DNA of 64,000 nt from Haemophilus haemolyticus (GTDB lineage Bacteria > Pseudomonadota > Gammaproteobacteria > Enterobacterales > Pasteurellaceae). Within the stretch, counting starts at the first letter, position 1. Each line of letters opens with the position of its first letter. The notes under the pieces are model-generated. The model was not told the DNA's origin and did no database searches. It worked only from the letters and a program-made list of their open reading frames with translations. Shown here in pieces: positions 39,181 through 51,996 of this stretch. The DNA is taken from NCBI RefSeq assembly GCF_003351405.1, contig NZ_CP031240.1, positions 1,612,001 to 1,676,000 of the forward strand, given 5' to 3'. The position numbers and the translations under genes were made by a program.

Positions 39181-39870
39181 TTAGATATTTTCAAGATGAT
39201 CTTTTTTCAAAATGCTTTCTTCATCAAGCGTTGATAAACGGGAGATAGCATTTCGGTAAGAAATTTCAAGGGTTTCTCTACTGGTTGCCATTACGCCTTG
39301 ATCCACTAAAAATCCATCATTTACATCATATACCCAGCCGTGTAATGAGAGTTTTTGCCCGCGTTCCCAAGCACTTTTTACAATTGAAGTGCGCCCAAGA
39401 TTGTAAACCTGTTCCGCTACGTTAATTTTAGTCAACATATCCGCGCGTTTTTCTGGGGAAAGTTTACCGAGAAGATGGCCATGTTTAAACCAAATATCAC
39501 GAATATGAAGGAGCCAGTTGTTGATAAGTCCTAAATCTTTATCTGCCATAGCGGCATGAATACCACCGCAGTTGGTGTGGCCACAGATAATAATATGTTT
39601 AATTTTCAGTACATCGACGGCATATTGTACAACAGAAAGGCAATTAAAATCTGTGTGAATTACTTGGTTAGCAACATTACGATGAACAAATAATTCACCT
39701 GGTTCAAGATTCGTCAATTTCTCAGCGGGTACACGGCTATCTGAGCAACCAATCCAAAGGTAATGTGGCGTTTGATGATCCGCAAGTTCTTTGAAGTAAG
39801 TCGAATTTTCTTCTTTCATTCTTTGCGCCCAACTGTAATTGTTGGCAAAGAGTTGTTTAATTTTATCCAT
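39181..39870 (-). CDS. can: Beta-carbonic anhydrase
   Basis: Zinc enzyme that interconverts CO2 and bicarbonate in the cytosol. 229 residues from ATG 39870 (AAGGAAAG upstream). Zinc ligands Cys42 and Asp44 lie in IGCSDSR, and the His/Cys pair near 98-101 in CGHTNCGG. The H. influenzae enzyme is the known allosteric, bicarbonate-inhibited type II form. The frame is open 19 codons upstream, into the uptake-signal terminator, and those codons are not part of the gene. Confidence 0.97.
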   Translation of the reverse strand: MDKIKQLFANNYSWAQRMKEENSTYFKELADHQTPHYLWIGCSDSRVPAEKLTNLEPGELFVHRNVANQVIHTDFNCLSVVQYAVDVLKIKHIIICGHTNCGGIHAAMADKDLGLINNWLLHIRDIWFKHGHLLGKLSPEKRADMLTKINVAEQVYNLGRTSIVKSAWERGQKLSLHGWVYDVNDGFLVDQGVMATSRETLEISYRNAISRLSTLDEESILKKDHLENI

Positions 39871-39897
39871 TTTACTTTCCTTAAAATTCTGAAAAAA

Positions 39898-39927
39898 TTG
39901 ACCGCACTTTGGCGTAAGTGCGGTCAA
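39898..39927. terminator. Uptake-signal terminator between asnS and can
   Basis: TTGACCGCACTT / AAGTGCGGTCAA (39898-39909 with 39916-39927), a perfect 12-bp stem made of two inverted uptake signals. Confidence 0.85.
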
Positions 39928-39945
39928 TATTAACGTTAAATTTAA

Positions 39946-41349
39946 TTAGAAATTCGCATTTCTTGGCGCGCGAGGGAATGGAATTACATCACGAATGTTT
40001 TGCACGCCAGTTACATAGACGATTAAGCGTTCAAAACCAAGACCAAAACCAGAATGTGGAACGCTACCGTATTTACGAAGGTCGCGATACCACCAATAAT
40101 CATCTGGATTTAATCCCATTTCTTCCATACGTTTATCAAGCACCTCTAAACGTTCTTCACGTTGTGAACCACCGATGATTTCACCAATTCCTGGGGCTAA
40201 CACGTCCATTGCTGCCACAGTTTTTCCATCATCATTTAAACGCATATAGAATGCTTTAATGTCTTTTGGATAGTTTTTCACCACAACAGGTGATTTAAAA
40301 TATTCTTCCGCTAAGAAACGTTCATGTTCAGAAGAAAGATCGATACCCCAAGAAACAGGGAATTCAAATTTCTTACCAGATTTTAATAACACATCAATGG
40401 CGTCAGTATAGTCAATTTGCGCAAAATCCGAGTTCACAAAGTTTTCTAGACGAGTAATAACATCTTTATCTACATGTTTTTCAAAGAATTGTAAGTCATC
40501 TTTACGCTCAGCCAATACTGCACGGAATACGTATTTCAACATATCTTCTGCAAGTTTTGCGTTATCCGCTAACGTTGCAAATGCTACTTCTGGTTCAACC
40601 ATCCAGAATTCAGCTAAGTGACGGGTGGTATTTGAGTTTTCTGCACGGAATGTTGGGCCAAAAGTATAAATTTTGCTTAATGCACAAGCATAGGTTTCAC
40701 CGTTTAACTGACCTGAAACCGTTAAAAATGATTCTTTTCCGAAGAAATCTTGGCTGAAATCAACTTTTCCATTTTCACCACGTGGAAGATTTTCTAAATC
40801 AAGTGTAGAAACACGGAACATTTCACCCGCACCTTCAGTATCTGATGCAGTAATTAATGGGGTTGCTACCCAGTAGAAGCCTTGTTCGTGGAAGAAACGA
40901 TGAATTGCTTGAGATAAGCAATGGCGAACACGTGCGACCGCACCAATGATATTGGTACGAGGGCGTAAGTGAGCTACTTCGCGTAAATATTCAATAGAGT
41001 GGCGTTTTGCTGCCATTGGGTAAGTATCTGGATCTTCAACAAACCCTGTCACTTCCACTTTTTCTGCTTGTAATTCAACAGCTTGTCCTTCTGCAGGTGA
41101 TTCAACGACTTTACCTGTTACAATCACAGAACAGCCAGTTGTTAAACGTAAAATTTCGCTTTCGTAATTTTCAATATCGTTATTAATAATCGCTTGAATT
41201 GGATCAAAGCAAGAACCGTCATAAACCGCTAAGAAAGATAAGCCTGCTTTAGAATCGCGACGGGTACGCACCCAACCACGCACAGTGACGGTTTCACCAA
41301 TCGCCACTTTCCCTTGTAATACATCAACAATTGATGCCACTTTAGACAT
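39946..41349 (-). CDS. asnS: Asparaginyl-tRNA synthetase
   Basis: Class II synthetase. 467 residues from ATG 41349 (AGAGG upstream), equal to the E. coli length. It has an N-terminal OB-fold anticodon-binding domain ([20 protein letters not shown]) and a catalytic domain with motif 2 ([21 protein letters not shown]) and motif 3 ([13 protein letters not shown]). The open frame continues 35 codons upstream without family similarity. Confidence 0.98.
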   Translation of the reverse strand: MSKVASIVDVLQGKVAIGETVTVRGWVRTRRDSKAGLSFLAVYDGSCFDPIQAIINNDIENYESEILRLTTGCSVIVTGKVVESPAEGQAVELQAEKVEVTGFVEDPDTYPMAAKRHSIEYLREVAHLRPRTNIIGAVARVRHCLSQAIHRFFHEQGFYWVATPLITASDTEGAGEMFRVSTLDLENLPRGENGKVDFSQDFFGKESFLTVSGQLNGETYACALSKIYTFGPTFRAENSNTTRHLAEFWMVEPEVAFATLADNAKLAEDMLKYVFRAVLAERKDDLQFFEKHVDKDVITRLENFVNSDFAQIDYTDAIDVLLKSGKKFEFPVSWGIDLSSEHERFLAEEYFKSPVVVKNYPKDIKAFYMRLNDDGKTVAAMDVLAPGIGEIIGGSQREERLEVLDKRMEEMGLNPDDYWWYRDLRKYGSVPHSGFGLGFERLIVYVTGVQNIRDVIPFPRAPRNANF

Positions 41350-41508
41350 ATTAAACCTCTGTAACTGAATGTAATTCACATAAAATTGCCGATAGTTTAC
41401 CTTAATGAAGGAAATTTTCCATAAAAATATAGCGTTGGTGCGGGCTATGAACAATAAAATAGCCTTAAAAATGCGCCCTAAATAAAATAGGGTAAAGCCT
41501 TATTAATA

Positions 41509-41536
41509 TTGAATATACGCGATTTTATGCTAAAAT
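41509..41536 (+). promoter_or_regulatory. Probable ribH-nusB promoter
   Basis: TTGAAT (41509-41514), 16 bases, then TAAAAT (41531-41536) preceded by TGC as an extended -10. The ribH ATG is 40 bases further on. Confidence 0.6.
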
Positions 41537-41575
41537 CTCGGGCCAAAATCATTATGGCTAATAATAGGAAAAAAT

Positions 41576-42049
41576 ATGAAAGTTTTAGAAGGCTCAGTCG
41601 CAGCACCTAATGCAAAAGTTGCAGTAGCAATTGCTCGTTTTAACAGTTTTATTAATGAAAGTTTATTAGAAGGCGCAATTGATGCATTAAAACGTATCGG
41701 CCAAGTGAAAGATGAAAATATCACTATCGTGCGTGCTCCTGGTGCGTATGAGTTGCCATTAGTTGCTCGTCGTTTAGCAGAAAGTAAAAAATTTGATGCG
41801 ATTGTGGCATTAGGTACAGTTATCCGTGGTGGTACTGCGCACTTTGAATATGTAGCAGGGGAAGCAAGCAGCGGTTTAGGAAAAGTTGCAATGGATGCCG
41901 AAATCCCTGTCGCTTTTGGTGTATTAACCACAGAAAATATTGAACAGGCGATTGAACGTGCTGGTACTAAAGCGGGTAATAAAGGTGCAGAAGCAGCCTT
42001 AACCGCACTTGAAATGGTTAATCTTATTCAACAAATTGATGCGGCATAA
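41576..42049 (+). CDS. ribH: 6,7-dimethyl-8-ribityllumazine synthase
   Basis: Penultimate step of riboflavin synthesis. The 157 residues have the lumazine synthase core: [31 protein letters not shown] with the catalytic histidine, and [11 protein letters not shown]. It forms an operon with nusB three bases downstream, as in many gammaproteobacteria. No FMN riboswitch is visible upstream. Confidence 0.97.
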   Translation: MKVLEGSVAAPNAKVAVAIARFNSFINESLLEGAIDALKRIGQVKDENITIVRAPGAYELPLVARRLAESKKFDAIVALGTVIRGGTAHFEYVAGEASSGLGKVAMDAEIPVAFGVLTTENIEQAIERAGTKAGNKGAEAALTALEMVNLIQQIDAA

Positions 42050-42052
42050 ATC

Positions 42053-42487
42053 ATGACAGAACAAAAACAAGTGAAAAAGCCTTCTGCTCGTCGTCGTGCG
42101 CGTGAATGTACTGTTCAAGCCTTGTATTCTTGGGCGGTGTCTGGCAATACTGCAGAACAAGTTGAATTAGCCTTTGTGTTAGATCAAGATATGGATGGGG
42201 TAGATAAACCTTACTTCCGTAAATTATTTCGTCAAACAGTAGAAAATATTGAAACCGTTGATTTTTCAATTTCGCCTTATATTGACCGTGCTTTTGATGA
42301 GCTTGATCCTATTGAAACTGCAATTTTACGTTTGGCTGTTTATGAATTGCGCTTTGAATTAGATGTGCCATATAAAGTGGTTATCAATGAAGCGATTGAA
42401 GTAGCAAAAGTATTCGGTGCAGACGAAAGCCATAAATATATCAATGGCGTACTTGATAAAATCGCACCAGCATTAGGGCGTAAATAA
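42053..42487 (+). CDS. nusB: Transcription antitermination factor NusB
   Basis: Binds boxA RNA with S10 in rRNA antitermination. The 144 residues are all-helical, with [33 protein letters not shown] and [23 protein letters not shown]. It is directly downstream of ribH and followed by a strong hairpin. Confidence 0.97.
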   Translation: MTEQKQVKKPSARRRARECTVQALYSWAVSGNTAEQVELAFVLDQDMDGVDKPYFRKLFRQTVENIETVDFSISPYIDRAFDELDPIETAILRLAVYELRFELDVPYKVVINEAIEVAKVFGADESHKYINGVLDKIAPALGRK

Positions 42488-42505
42488 TCCTTTTAAACTG
42501 AAAAT

Positions 42506-42534
42506 GGCGCGCGTTTTTAACGCGTGCCTTTTCT
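42506..42534 (+). terminator. Terminator between nusB and thiL
   Basis: GGCGCGCGTT / AACGCGTGCC (42506-42515 with 42519-42528, one G-U pair) followed by T-rich DNA. Confidence 0.8.
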
Positions 42535-42558
42535 TTTATAAGATAAGTGAAAATAGCA

Positions 42559-43539
42559 ATGGGTGAATTTGATTTAATTAAACGATATTTTCAGCAACAA
42601 ATATTAGTTGATGATTCCGTACAATTGTCTATTGGCGACGATTGTGCGCTGGTCTCCGTGCCAGAGAATTATCAGCTTGCCATTACGACCGATACAATGG
42701 TGGAAAATACGCATTTTTTACCAACCATTTCACCCGAAGATTTAGCTTACAAAGCCGTTGCAACAAATTTAAGTGATCTTGCTGCAATGGGGGCACAGCC
42801 CAAATGGGTTTCTCTGGCATTAACTTTGCCAAATGTAGATGAAAATTGGATTTCAACATTTAGCCAAAGTTCATTGCATACATTAAAACAATACAACGTC
42901 ACATTAATTGGTGGCGATACTACAAAAGGTAACTTATCCATTACCATTACAGCACAAGGTCTTGTTGAAAAAGGGAAGGCGATTTGTCGGCATAAAGCGC
43001 AAGTTGGTGATTTAATTTATGTTTCAGGCACTTTAGGCGATAGCGCAGCAGGTTTAACACAAATTTTATCAGGTAAAAGTGCGGTTGATTCTGATGATGT
43101 TTTTCTGCAACAACGTCATCTTAGACCCACACCTAGAATTGAACTTGGGCGGGCGTTAATTGATATTGCTCACGCAGCCATTGATCTTTCCGATGGGTTA
43201 ATTTCTGATTTAGGGCATATTCTTGAGCGAAGCCAATGTAGTGCTGAAGTTGAACTTATTGCATTACCTCTTTCATCATCGATTTTAAATAAATATGATC
43301 GCACTCAAGCGGAACAATTTGCCTTAAGTGGTGGAGAAGATTATGAACTTTGTTTTACCATACCGCCCGAATATAAAGATGAATTAGAATTACGCGTGAA
43401 AAAACTGAACGTGCCTTGCACTTGTATTGGTAAAATTAATGAAAAGTGCGGCGACTTTTCTCCCCGTTTTTTACGGGATGGAAAATCTGTGAATATAACT
43501 TTTTCAAGTGGTTTCGATCATTTTAAGGAATCAAAATGA
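42559..43539 (+). CDS. thiL: Thiamine-monophosphate kinase
   Basis: Phosphorylates thiamine monophosphate to the coenzyme diphosphate. The 326 residues from ATG 42559 carry GDDCALV, TDTMVENTHFL, NLSDLAAMGAQP, GGDTTKGNLS and the C-terminal ALSGGEDYELCFT. A GTG at 42547 would add four residues; the two starts cannot be told apart by SD. The stop overlaps pgpA by 4 bases. Confidence 0.95.
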   Translation: MGEFDLIKRYFQQQILVDDSVQLSIGDDCALVSVPENYQLAITTDTMVENTHFLPTISPEDLAYKAVATNLSDLAAMGAQPKWVSLALTLPNVDENWISTFSQSSLHTLKQYNVTLIGGDTTKGNLSITITAQGLVEKGKAICRHKAQVGDLIYVSGTLGDSAAGLTQILSGKSAVDSDDVFLQQRHLRPTPRIELGRALIDIAHAAIDLSDGLISDLGHILERSQCSAEVELIALPLSSSILNKYDRTQAEQFALSGGEDYELCFTIPPEYKDELELRVKKLNVPCTCIGKINEKCGDFSPRFLRDGKSVNITFSSGFDHFKESK

Positions 43540-44026
43540 CAGAAAATAATCCTCTTAAAAAAATCTCTCTTTTAAATCCTATTCATTTGCTTGCCGTTGG
43601 TTTTGGATCGGGCTTAATTCATCCTGCTCCAGGCACGTGGGGGAGTTTGGCTGGAACAATTTTAGGCGTGATTTTACTTTCTTTACTAGGCGTAAAAATC
43701 TTTTTAATTTTTACCGCACTTTGTTTCCTACTCGGTTGCTACCTTTGTCAAAAAACCACAGCAGATATGGGCGTGCACGATCATGGTTCTATCGTTTGGG
43801 ATGAATTTGTCGGTGTATTTATTGTATTAGCGGCGATCCCGTCATTATCTTGGCAATGGATTTTGGCTGCTTTTGCGTTATTCCGCTTTTTCGATATTTT
43901 AAAACCATTCCCAATTCGTTATTTTGACGAAAAACTAGAAAGTGGTTTTGGCATTATGGTCGATGATGTTTTAGCGGCAATTTATGCAGTAATTGTCGTA
44001 TTTGCAATTCAGTATTGGATGTTGTG

Positions 44027-44027
<1 letters not shown>
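43536..44027 (+). CDS. pgpA: Phosphatidylglycerophosphatase A
   Basis: Membrane phosphatase in phosphatidylglycerol synthesis. The 163 residues have the PgpA motifs FGSGLIHPAPGTWGSLAG and DHGSIVWDEFVGVFI, with three to four membrane segments. It overlaps thiL at its start (ATGA) and the LysE-family gene at its stop, forming one coupled operon thiL-pgpA-LysE family. Confidence 0.94.
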
Positions 44028-45728
<1,701 letters not shown>

Positions 45729-45823
45729 AATAACAATGCAGTGAAATTTGTTGGCTATTATATAAGGAAAAAATGAAATTTTTGATAAAAACTTCATTTA
45801 GTAAATAGGGTAGGCTGGATACG

Positions 45824-46531
45824 ATGAATGCTTATGTAAGGCTAAAACGCCATATTCTCAAAATACTATGTATGACAACCGCACTTTTGATTACGGCTTG
45901 TAGTTCTATTAGCAAAGAACCAGTGAAGACAGTGGATGTTTATATTAAACCTTATTATTCTGCTGAAAATGGAAAAGCAGAAAATGTATTTGTACATAAA
46001 GAAATTGATCCTATGCTACGTGAAAATACGGTAAAAGGTTATGAAAGTGCGGTGAAATTTGTAGAAGAAAATCCGGCTCGCATTTCACCAATGACGATGT
46101 TCACATTAGCCGCTCGGGCTTACGATTTTGACTTAAGAGATGAAGCAGTTAGTTGGTTTTATCGTGGACAAAATCGTTTGATCACCGCACTTTATGTGTT
46201 GGATTTGCCAAAACAAACGGTGCAAGATAATACAGGGTTTAGCCACGTAGTAGGGCAGTTTGTTAATGCTTATGCGTTTTGTGATTTTGATAAACAAAGC
46301 CGTGCTGCCGAAAATGCGGTGAAATGGACAATTACTCATCCTTATGAAGTGATTTTCTTACCAGCATTGCCCGCAAAATTTGCGGATCGTAGAAAAGCGT
46401 TAAAAGAAGCAGAAGAAAAATTAGTTCAACGTTTACAGGAACAAGCACGTTTTTTTGCTAATCCAAACAATAAAGAAAAATGGCAAAAAGAGCGGTCAGA
46501 AAATTTTGTGAATGAGCGATTTTGTTGGTAA
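45824..46531 (+). CDS. Uncharacterised lipoprotein
   Basis: 235 residues. KILCMTTALLITAC is a lipoprotein signal with lipobox ITAC (Cys about 26), so the mature protein is membrane-anchored. The rest (MTMFTLAARAYDFDLRDEAV, WFYRGQNRLITALYVLDLP) looks helical, perhaps TPR-like. I do not recognise the family with certainty. An internal ATG at 45872 would give a shorter signal. Two uptake signals lie inside. A terminator follows. Confidence 0.75.
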   Translation: MNAYVRLKRHILKILCMTTALLITACSSISKEPVKTVDVYIKPYYSAENGKAENVFVHKEIDPMLRENTVKGYESAVKFVEENPARISPMTMFTLAARAYDFDLRDEAVSWFYRGQNRLITALYVLDLPKQTVQDNTGFSHVVGQFVNAYAFCDFDKQSRAAENAVKWTITHPYEVIFLPALPAKFADRRKALKEAEEKLVQRLQEQARFFANPNNKEKWQKERSENFVNERFCW

Positions 46532-46536
46532 CAAGA

Positions 46537-46570
46537 AAAAATGGAATAGCGATAACGTTATTCCATTTTT
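46537..46570 (+). terminator. Terminator before pheS
   Basis: AAAAATGGAATA / TATTCCATTTTT (46537-46548 with 46559-46570) and T-rich DNA. Confidence 0.85.
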
Positions 46571-46589
46571 ATTTTTGATAAACCAATGA

Positions 46590-47669
<1,080 letters not shown>

Positions 47670-47702
47670 TTTCTCGGATTTGAATTAAAAGGATAATAAC
47701 AA

Positions 47703-50090
47703 ATGAAATTTAGTGAACAGTGGGTAAGAGAATGGGTGAACCCTGCGGTGTCCACCGAGCAATTATGCGAGCAAATTACCATGCTTGGCTTAGAAGTAGA
47801 TGGCGTGGAAAGCGTTGCGGGTAAATTTAACGGTGTCATTGTTGGTGAAGTGGTGGAATGTGCACAACATCCAGATGCGGATAAATTACGTGTAACTAAA
47901 GTGAACGTAGGCGGTGATCGTTTATTGGATATCGTGTGTGGTGCACCAAATTGTCGTCAAGGCTTAAAAGTCGCTTGCGCAACAGAAGGTGCGGTATTAC
48001 CGGGCGATTTCAAAATTAAGAAAACGAAATTACGCGGTCAACCATCAGAAGGAATGCTTTGTTCATTTTCTGAATTAGGTATTGATGTTGAAGCTGACGG
48101 TATTATTGAATTGCCAGCTGATGCGCCAATCGGTACAGATTTACGTGAATATTTAGGTTTAAATGATAATGCCATCGAAATTAGCTTAACGCCAAACCGA
48201 GCGGATTGTTTAAGTATTGCAGGTATTGCGCGTGAAATTGGCGTGGTAAATAAACAGCCGGTAAATCAACCGCACTTTGAAGCAGTTCCAGCAACAATTT
48301 CTGATAAAGTTCAAATTGATTTACAAGCTCCAGAAGCGTGCCCTCGTTATTTATTGCGTGCGGTGAAAAACGTTAATGTGAAGGCTGAATCGCCAATGTG
48401 GATGCAAGAAAAATTGCGTCGTTGCGGTATTCGTTCTATTGATCCAATTGTTGATATTACTAACTACATTTTGCTTGAGCTTGGTCAGCCAATGCATGCG
48501 TTTGATGCGGCTAAAGTTGCACAACCTGTTCAAGTTCGCTTAGCGAAAGAGGGTGAGGAATTAGTATTATTAGATGGCTCAACCGCAAAACTTCAATCAA
48601 ATACTTTATTAATTGCTGACCAAAATGGTCCTTTAGCAATGGCAGGAATCTTTGGTGGTGCAGCCAGTGGCGTGAATAGCGAAACGAAAGATGTAATTTT
48701 AGAATCCGCATTTTTCGCTCCATTAGCGATTGCAGGCCGAGCAAGACAATATGGTTTACATACGGATGCATCACACCGTTTTGAACGTGGTGTAGATTTT
48801 GAATTAGCGCGTAAAGCAATGGAACGAGCAACCGCATTATTGCTTGAAATCTGTGGTGGTGAAGCGGGTGAGATTTGTGAAGCAAGCAGTGAAGCTCATC
48901 TTCCTAAAGTTAATACTGTTCAACTTCGCCGTAGTAAATTAGATGCACTTTTAGGTCATCATATTGAAACAGAAAGCGTAACAGAAATTTTCCACCGTCT
49001 TGGTTTCGATGTTACTTATGCAAATGATATTTGGACAGTAACTTCTGCAAGCTGGCGTTTTGATATTGAAATTGAAGAAGATTTAATTGAGGAAGTGGCA
49101 CGTATTTATGGTTATAACAGCATTCCAAATAATGCACCATTAGCGCATCTCCGCATGCGTGAGCACAAAGAATCTGATTTAGATTTAGCTCGAATTAAGA
49201 CCGCACTTGTGGATGCAGATTATCAAGAAGCCATTACTTATAGCTTTGTGGATCCAAAAATTCAAAGTTTATTACATCCACATCAAGAAGCACTTGTTTT
49301 GCCAAACCCAATTTCTGTGGAAATGTCCGCAATGCGCGTGTCTTTAATGAGTGGTTTATTAGGTGCAGTGCTTTATAACCAAAATCGCCAACAATCCCGC
49401 GTTCGTTTATTTGAAACAGGATTACGTTTTGTGCCAGATGCCAATGCTGAATTTGGCGTGCGTCAAGAATTTGTTTTAAGTGCGGTGATTACTGGAACGG
49501 CAAAATCTGAACATTGGGCAGGTAAAGCAGAGTCTGTTGATTTCTTTAATCTTAAAGGCGATTTAGAATCAGTACTTTCTTTAACAGAAGGTGGTAATAG
49601 AGTTCGTTTTGTTGCAAAACAATTTGATGCATTACACCCTGGCCAATCTGCTGCTATTGAATTAGATGGTCAAGAAATTGGTTTTATTGGTGCAATTCAT
49701 CCATCTATTAGCCAAAAACTTGGCTTAAATGGCAAAACTTTTGTATTTGAAATTCTTTGGAATGCAATTGCGGCACGTAATGTGGTACAAGCAAAAGAAA
49801 TTTCTAAATTCCCAGCAAACCGTCGTGATTTAGCTTTAGTCGTAGCAGATAACGTACCAGCAGGGGAATTAATCGCAGCCTGTAAACAAGCAGGTGGCGA
49901 AAAATTGGTGCAAGTGAACTTGTTCGATGTATATCAAGGTGTGGGTGTTGCTGAAGGCTATAAGAGCTTAGCTATTAGCTTAACTGTCCAAGATAATGAA
50001 AAAACACTTGAAGATGAAGAAATTAATGCAGTGATTTCAGCAGTATTAGCGGAGGTAAAACAACGCTTTAATGCTGAATTAAGGGATTAA
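47703..50090 (+). CDS. pheT: Phenylalanyl-tRNA synthetase beta subunit
   Basis: 795 residues: an N-terminal tRNA-binding OB domain at about 40-150 ([15 protein letters not shown]), the B3/B4 editing region, B5 and the pseudo-catalytic core, and a C-terminal anticodon-binding FDX-ACB domain ([15 protein letters not shown]). AAAGGATAAT precedes the ATG. The ihfA start is two bases after the stop. Confidence 0.98.
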   Translation: MKFSEQWVREWVNPAVSTEQLCEQITMLGLEVDGVESVAGKFNGVIVGEVVECAQHPDADKLRVTKVNVGGDRLLDIVCGAPNCRQGLKVACATEGAVLPGDFKIKKTKLRGQPSEGMLCSFSELGIDVEADGIIELPADAPIGTDLREYLGLNDNAIEISLTPNRADCLSIAGIAREIGVVNKQPVNQPHFEAVPATISDKVQIDLQAPEACPRYLLRAVKNVNVKAESPMWMQEKLRRCGIRSIDPIVDITNYILLELGQPMHAFDAAKVAQPVQVRLAKEGEELVLLDGSTAKLQSNTLLIADQNGPLAMAGIFGGAASGVNSETKDVILESAFFAPLAIAGRARQYGLHTDASHRFERGVDFELARKAMERATALLLEICGGEAGEICEASSEAHLPKVNTVQLRRSKLDALLGHHIETESVTEIFHRLGFDVTYANDIWTVTSASWRFDIEIEEDLIEEVARIYGYNSIPNNAPLAHLRMREHKESDLDLARIKTALVDADYQEAITYSFVDPKIQSLLHPHQEALVLPNPISVEMSAMRVSLMSGLLGAVLYNQNRQQSRVRLFETGLRFVPDANAEFGVRQEFVLSAVITGTAKSEHWAGKAESVDFFNLKGDLESVLSLTEGGNRVRFVAKQFDALHPGQSAAIELDGQEIGFIGAIHPSISQKLGLNGKTFVFEILWNAIAARNVVQAKEISKFPANRRDLALVVADNVPAGELIAACKQAGGEKLVQVNLFDVYQGVGVAEGYKSLAISLTVQDNEKTLEDEEINAVISAVLAEVKQRFNAELRD

Positions 50091-50091
50091 T

Positions 50092-50382
50092 ATGGCTACG
50101 ATAACCAAAATTGATATTATTGAATATTTAAGTGATAAATATCAGTTATCTAAATACGATACGAAAAATGTGGTGGAGAACTTTTTAGAAGAGATTCGTT
50201 CATCGCTAGAATCTGGTCATGATGTAAAATTATCAGGATTTGGTAATTTTGAACTACGTGATAAGTCATCTCGCCCAGGGCGTAACCCGAAAACTGGTGA
50301 TGTTGTGCCGGTTTCTGCTCGCCGAGTGGTGACATTTAAACCAGGGCAAAAGTTACGTGCTCGTGTGGAAAAAACTAAATAG
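50092..50382 (+). CDS. ihfA: Integration host factor alpha subunit
   Basis: DNA-bending protein of the HU/IHF family. The 96 residues have the DNA-intercalating arm [20 protein letters not shown]. It is coupled to pheT as in other gammaproteobacteria and followed by an uptake-signal terminator. Confidence 0.97.
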   Translation: MATITKIDIIEYLSDKYQLSKYDTKNVVENFLEEIRSSLESGHDVKLSGFGNFELRDKSSRPGRNPKTGDVVPVSARRVVTFKPGQKLRARVEKTK

Positions 50383-50391
50383 TAAGCAACA

Positions 50392-50421
50392 AAAAGTGCG
50401 GTGAATTTCTACCGCACTTTT
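50392..50421 (+). terminator. Uptake-signal terminator after ihfA
   Basis: AAAAGTGCGGT / ACCGCACTTTT (50392-50402 with 50411-50421), perfect inverted uptake signals with an 8-base loop. Confidence 0.85.
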
Positions 50422-50434
50422 CATATGAAAAGGT

Positions 50435-50920
50435 ATGAAAGTATATAAATCATTTTTAATCGCTACTGCCTCGCTGTTTTTATTCGCTTGTTCCAGTTTT
50501 CAAAACGATGATTATGCGATGAACTATAAAGGCCAAATAGGCGATCCTATTATGGCCATAGCCATGTTGAGCGAACAACAACATGAATGGGCAGGAACGC
50601 CTTATGTGCTCGGTGGTGTTTCACGTCGTGGCGTAGATTGTTCTGGTTTTGTGCAGAAAACTTTCTTCGATCGTTTTAATCTTCGTTTACCAAGAAGTAC
50701 AACTGAGCAAGCCAATTATGGTAAACATGTCCGCAAAGAAGATATTCAAACGGGTGATTTAATTTTCTTTAAAACCGGCCGCGGCCCTAATGGCTATCAT
50801 GTGGGGATTTATGTAAAAGAAGACAAATTCCTTCATGCTTCCACTAGAGGGGGAGTCGTCTATTCTTCAATGAATAACCCTTATTGGTCGAAAGCCTTCT
50901 GGCAAGTCAGACGGATTTAA
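50435..50920 (+). CDS. nlpC: NlpC/P60 family lipoprotein
   Basis: 161 residues with lipobox LFAC (Cys about 19), then an NlpC/P60 peptidoglycan endopeptidase domain. The catalytic Cys is in RGVDCSGFVQ, His in NGYHVGIYV, and the third polar residue probably in the following FLHASTRGGVVYS. It presumably cleaves peptide cross-links in the envelope. It has the usual length for enterobacterial NlpC. Confidence 0.92.
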   Translation: MKVYKSFLIATASLFLFACSSFQNDDYAMNYKGQIGDPIMAIAMLSEQQHEWAGTPYVLGGVSRRGVDCSGFVQKTFFDRFNLRLPRSTTEQANYGKHVRKEDIQTGDLIFFKTGRGPNGYHVGIYVKEDKFLHASTRGGVVYSSMNNPYWSKAFWQVRRI

Positions 50921-50927
50921 AAAGTAT

Positions 50928-50958
50928 AATGCTGGAATTTTCCAGCATTTTTTATAAT
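50928..50958 (+). terminator. Terminator after nlpC, overlapping a -10 element
   Basis: AATGCTGGAA / TTCCAGCATT (50928-50937 with 50940-50949) followed by T. A TATAAT at 50953-50958 in the T-run could be the -10 of the WYL regulator gene. Confidence 0.75.
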
Positions 50959-50984
50959 GATTTTTTTCAAATTTGGGAGATAAA

Positions 50985-51938
50985 ATGTCCTCAAACTTAA
51001 CAGCACTTCAAATTCAACTTGAAATTTTACGCCTTATTCCAAAAACACGTTTTATTACTGCCGAAGAAATCTTACAAAAACTTGCTGATATTGGCGTTCA
51101 ACGTGATATTCGTTCAATTCAACGCCAGCTAGAAAGTTTGTCTCAACAATTTGAAATTGAGCGTGATATGCGTGATAAACCTTATGGCTACCGATGGAAA
51201 TCAAATGCTAAAGGCTTAGATTTACCGATTTTAAATGAACAGCAATCACTTGTGCTTATGCTTGCTAAACAATATCTTAATGGCATTTTGCCTTCTAGCA
51301 TTATGAGCTCAATGGAAGCGTTCTTTCAACAGGCCGAATATAATTTGGTTTATGACAGCCATAAAAAATCAGGGGCAGAATGGCTTAATAAAGTTGCTAT
51401 TGCGCCAACTAGTCAGCCGTTATTACCTGCCAAAATCAATCCAGAAATTTTTTCTCAAATTAGCACCGCACTTTATCAAAATCGATTTTTACAGGTGCAT
51501 TATCGGAGTATTCACGGTAAAGAACATAAGGCACAGGTTAAGCCATTGGCTTTGGTACAACAAGGACCAAGCAGCTATTTAGTCGCACAATATGAGAATG
51601 GTGATATTTTACACTTGGCTTTGCATCGTTTGCTTAAGGTAATAGTGAGTACAATGATATTTGAACGCCCTGATTTTAATTTGAAATCTTATGTAGAAAG
51701 CCAAAAGTTTGGTTTTACCTATGGTCGAAAAATTCGATTAACTTTCCGTATTAATAAAGATATTGGTGGATTTTTAACAGAAACACCATTATCAACAGAT
51801 CAAACAGTAAAAGATTCTGGGGATGATTATGAAATTTCAGCAACTGTGATCGAAAGTCAAATGCTGGAGTGGTGGATAGCTCACTTTGGTGAAAATTATC
51901 AAGAAATTGAGCGAGTATATTTAGAAGAAACAGTATAA
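50985..51938 (+). CDS. WYL-domain transcriptional regulator of the island
   Basis: 317 residues from ATG 50985 (GGGAGA upstream). An N-terminal winged helix (about 5-70, with RDIRSIQRQLESLSQQFEIE) precedes a WYL domain at about 160-225 (LQVHYRSIHGKEHKAQVKPL, then SSYLVAQYENGDILHLALHR) and a C-terminal WCX-like part. This is the architecture of BrxR/CapW repressors and of PafBC-type activators. A CGACA-N5-TGTCG palindrome begins directly after its stop codon, and two more lie further into the island, making it the likely regulator of all three units. Confidence 0.88.
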   Translation: MSSNLTALQIQLEILRLIPKTRFITAEEILQKLADIGVQRDIRSIQRQLESLSQQFEIERDMRDKPYGYRWKSNAKGLDLPILNEQQSLVLMLAKQYLNGILPSSIMSSMEAFFQQAEYNLVYDSHKKSGAEWLNKVAIAPTSQPLLPAKINPEIFSQISTALYQNRFLQVHYRSIHGKEHKAQVKPLALVQQGPSSYLVAQYENGDILHLALHRLLKVIVSTMIFERPDFNLKSYVESQKFGFTYGRKIRLTFRINKDIGGFLTETPLSTDQTVKDSGDDYEISATVIESQMLEWWIAHFGENYQEIERVYLEETV

Positions 51939-51953
51939 CGACATAAATTGTCG
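51939..51953. promoter_or_regulatory. Predicted WYL operator, site 1
   Basis: CGACATAAATTGTCG, a 15-bp palindrome with 5-bp arms, immediately after the WYL gene stop and 10 bases before TATGAT (51964-51969). It would control the HAD-sirtuin unit. Confidence 0.6.
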
Positions 51954-51996
51954 CTTTGCGCTTTATGATAAATCTATCTGAAGAGAGGACATTCAA

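Noticed and set aside
41455..41575. FMN riboswitch upstream of ribH
   Set aside because: The 120-base gap has a simple promoter and only a weak CCCTA/TAGGG hairpin, with none of the conserved RFN element sequence.
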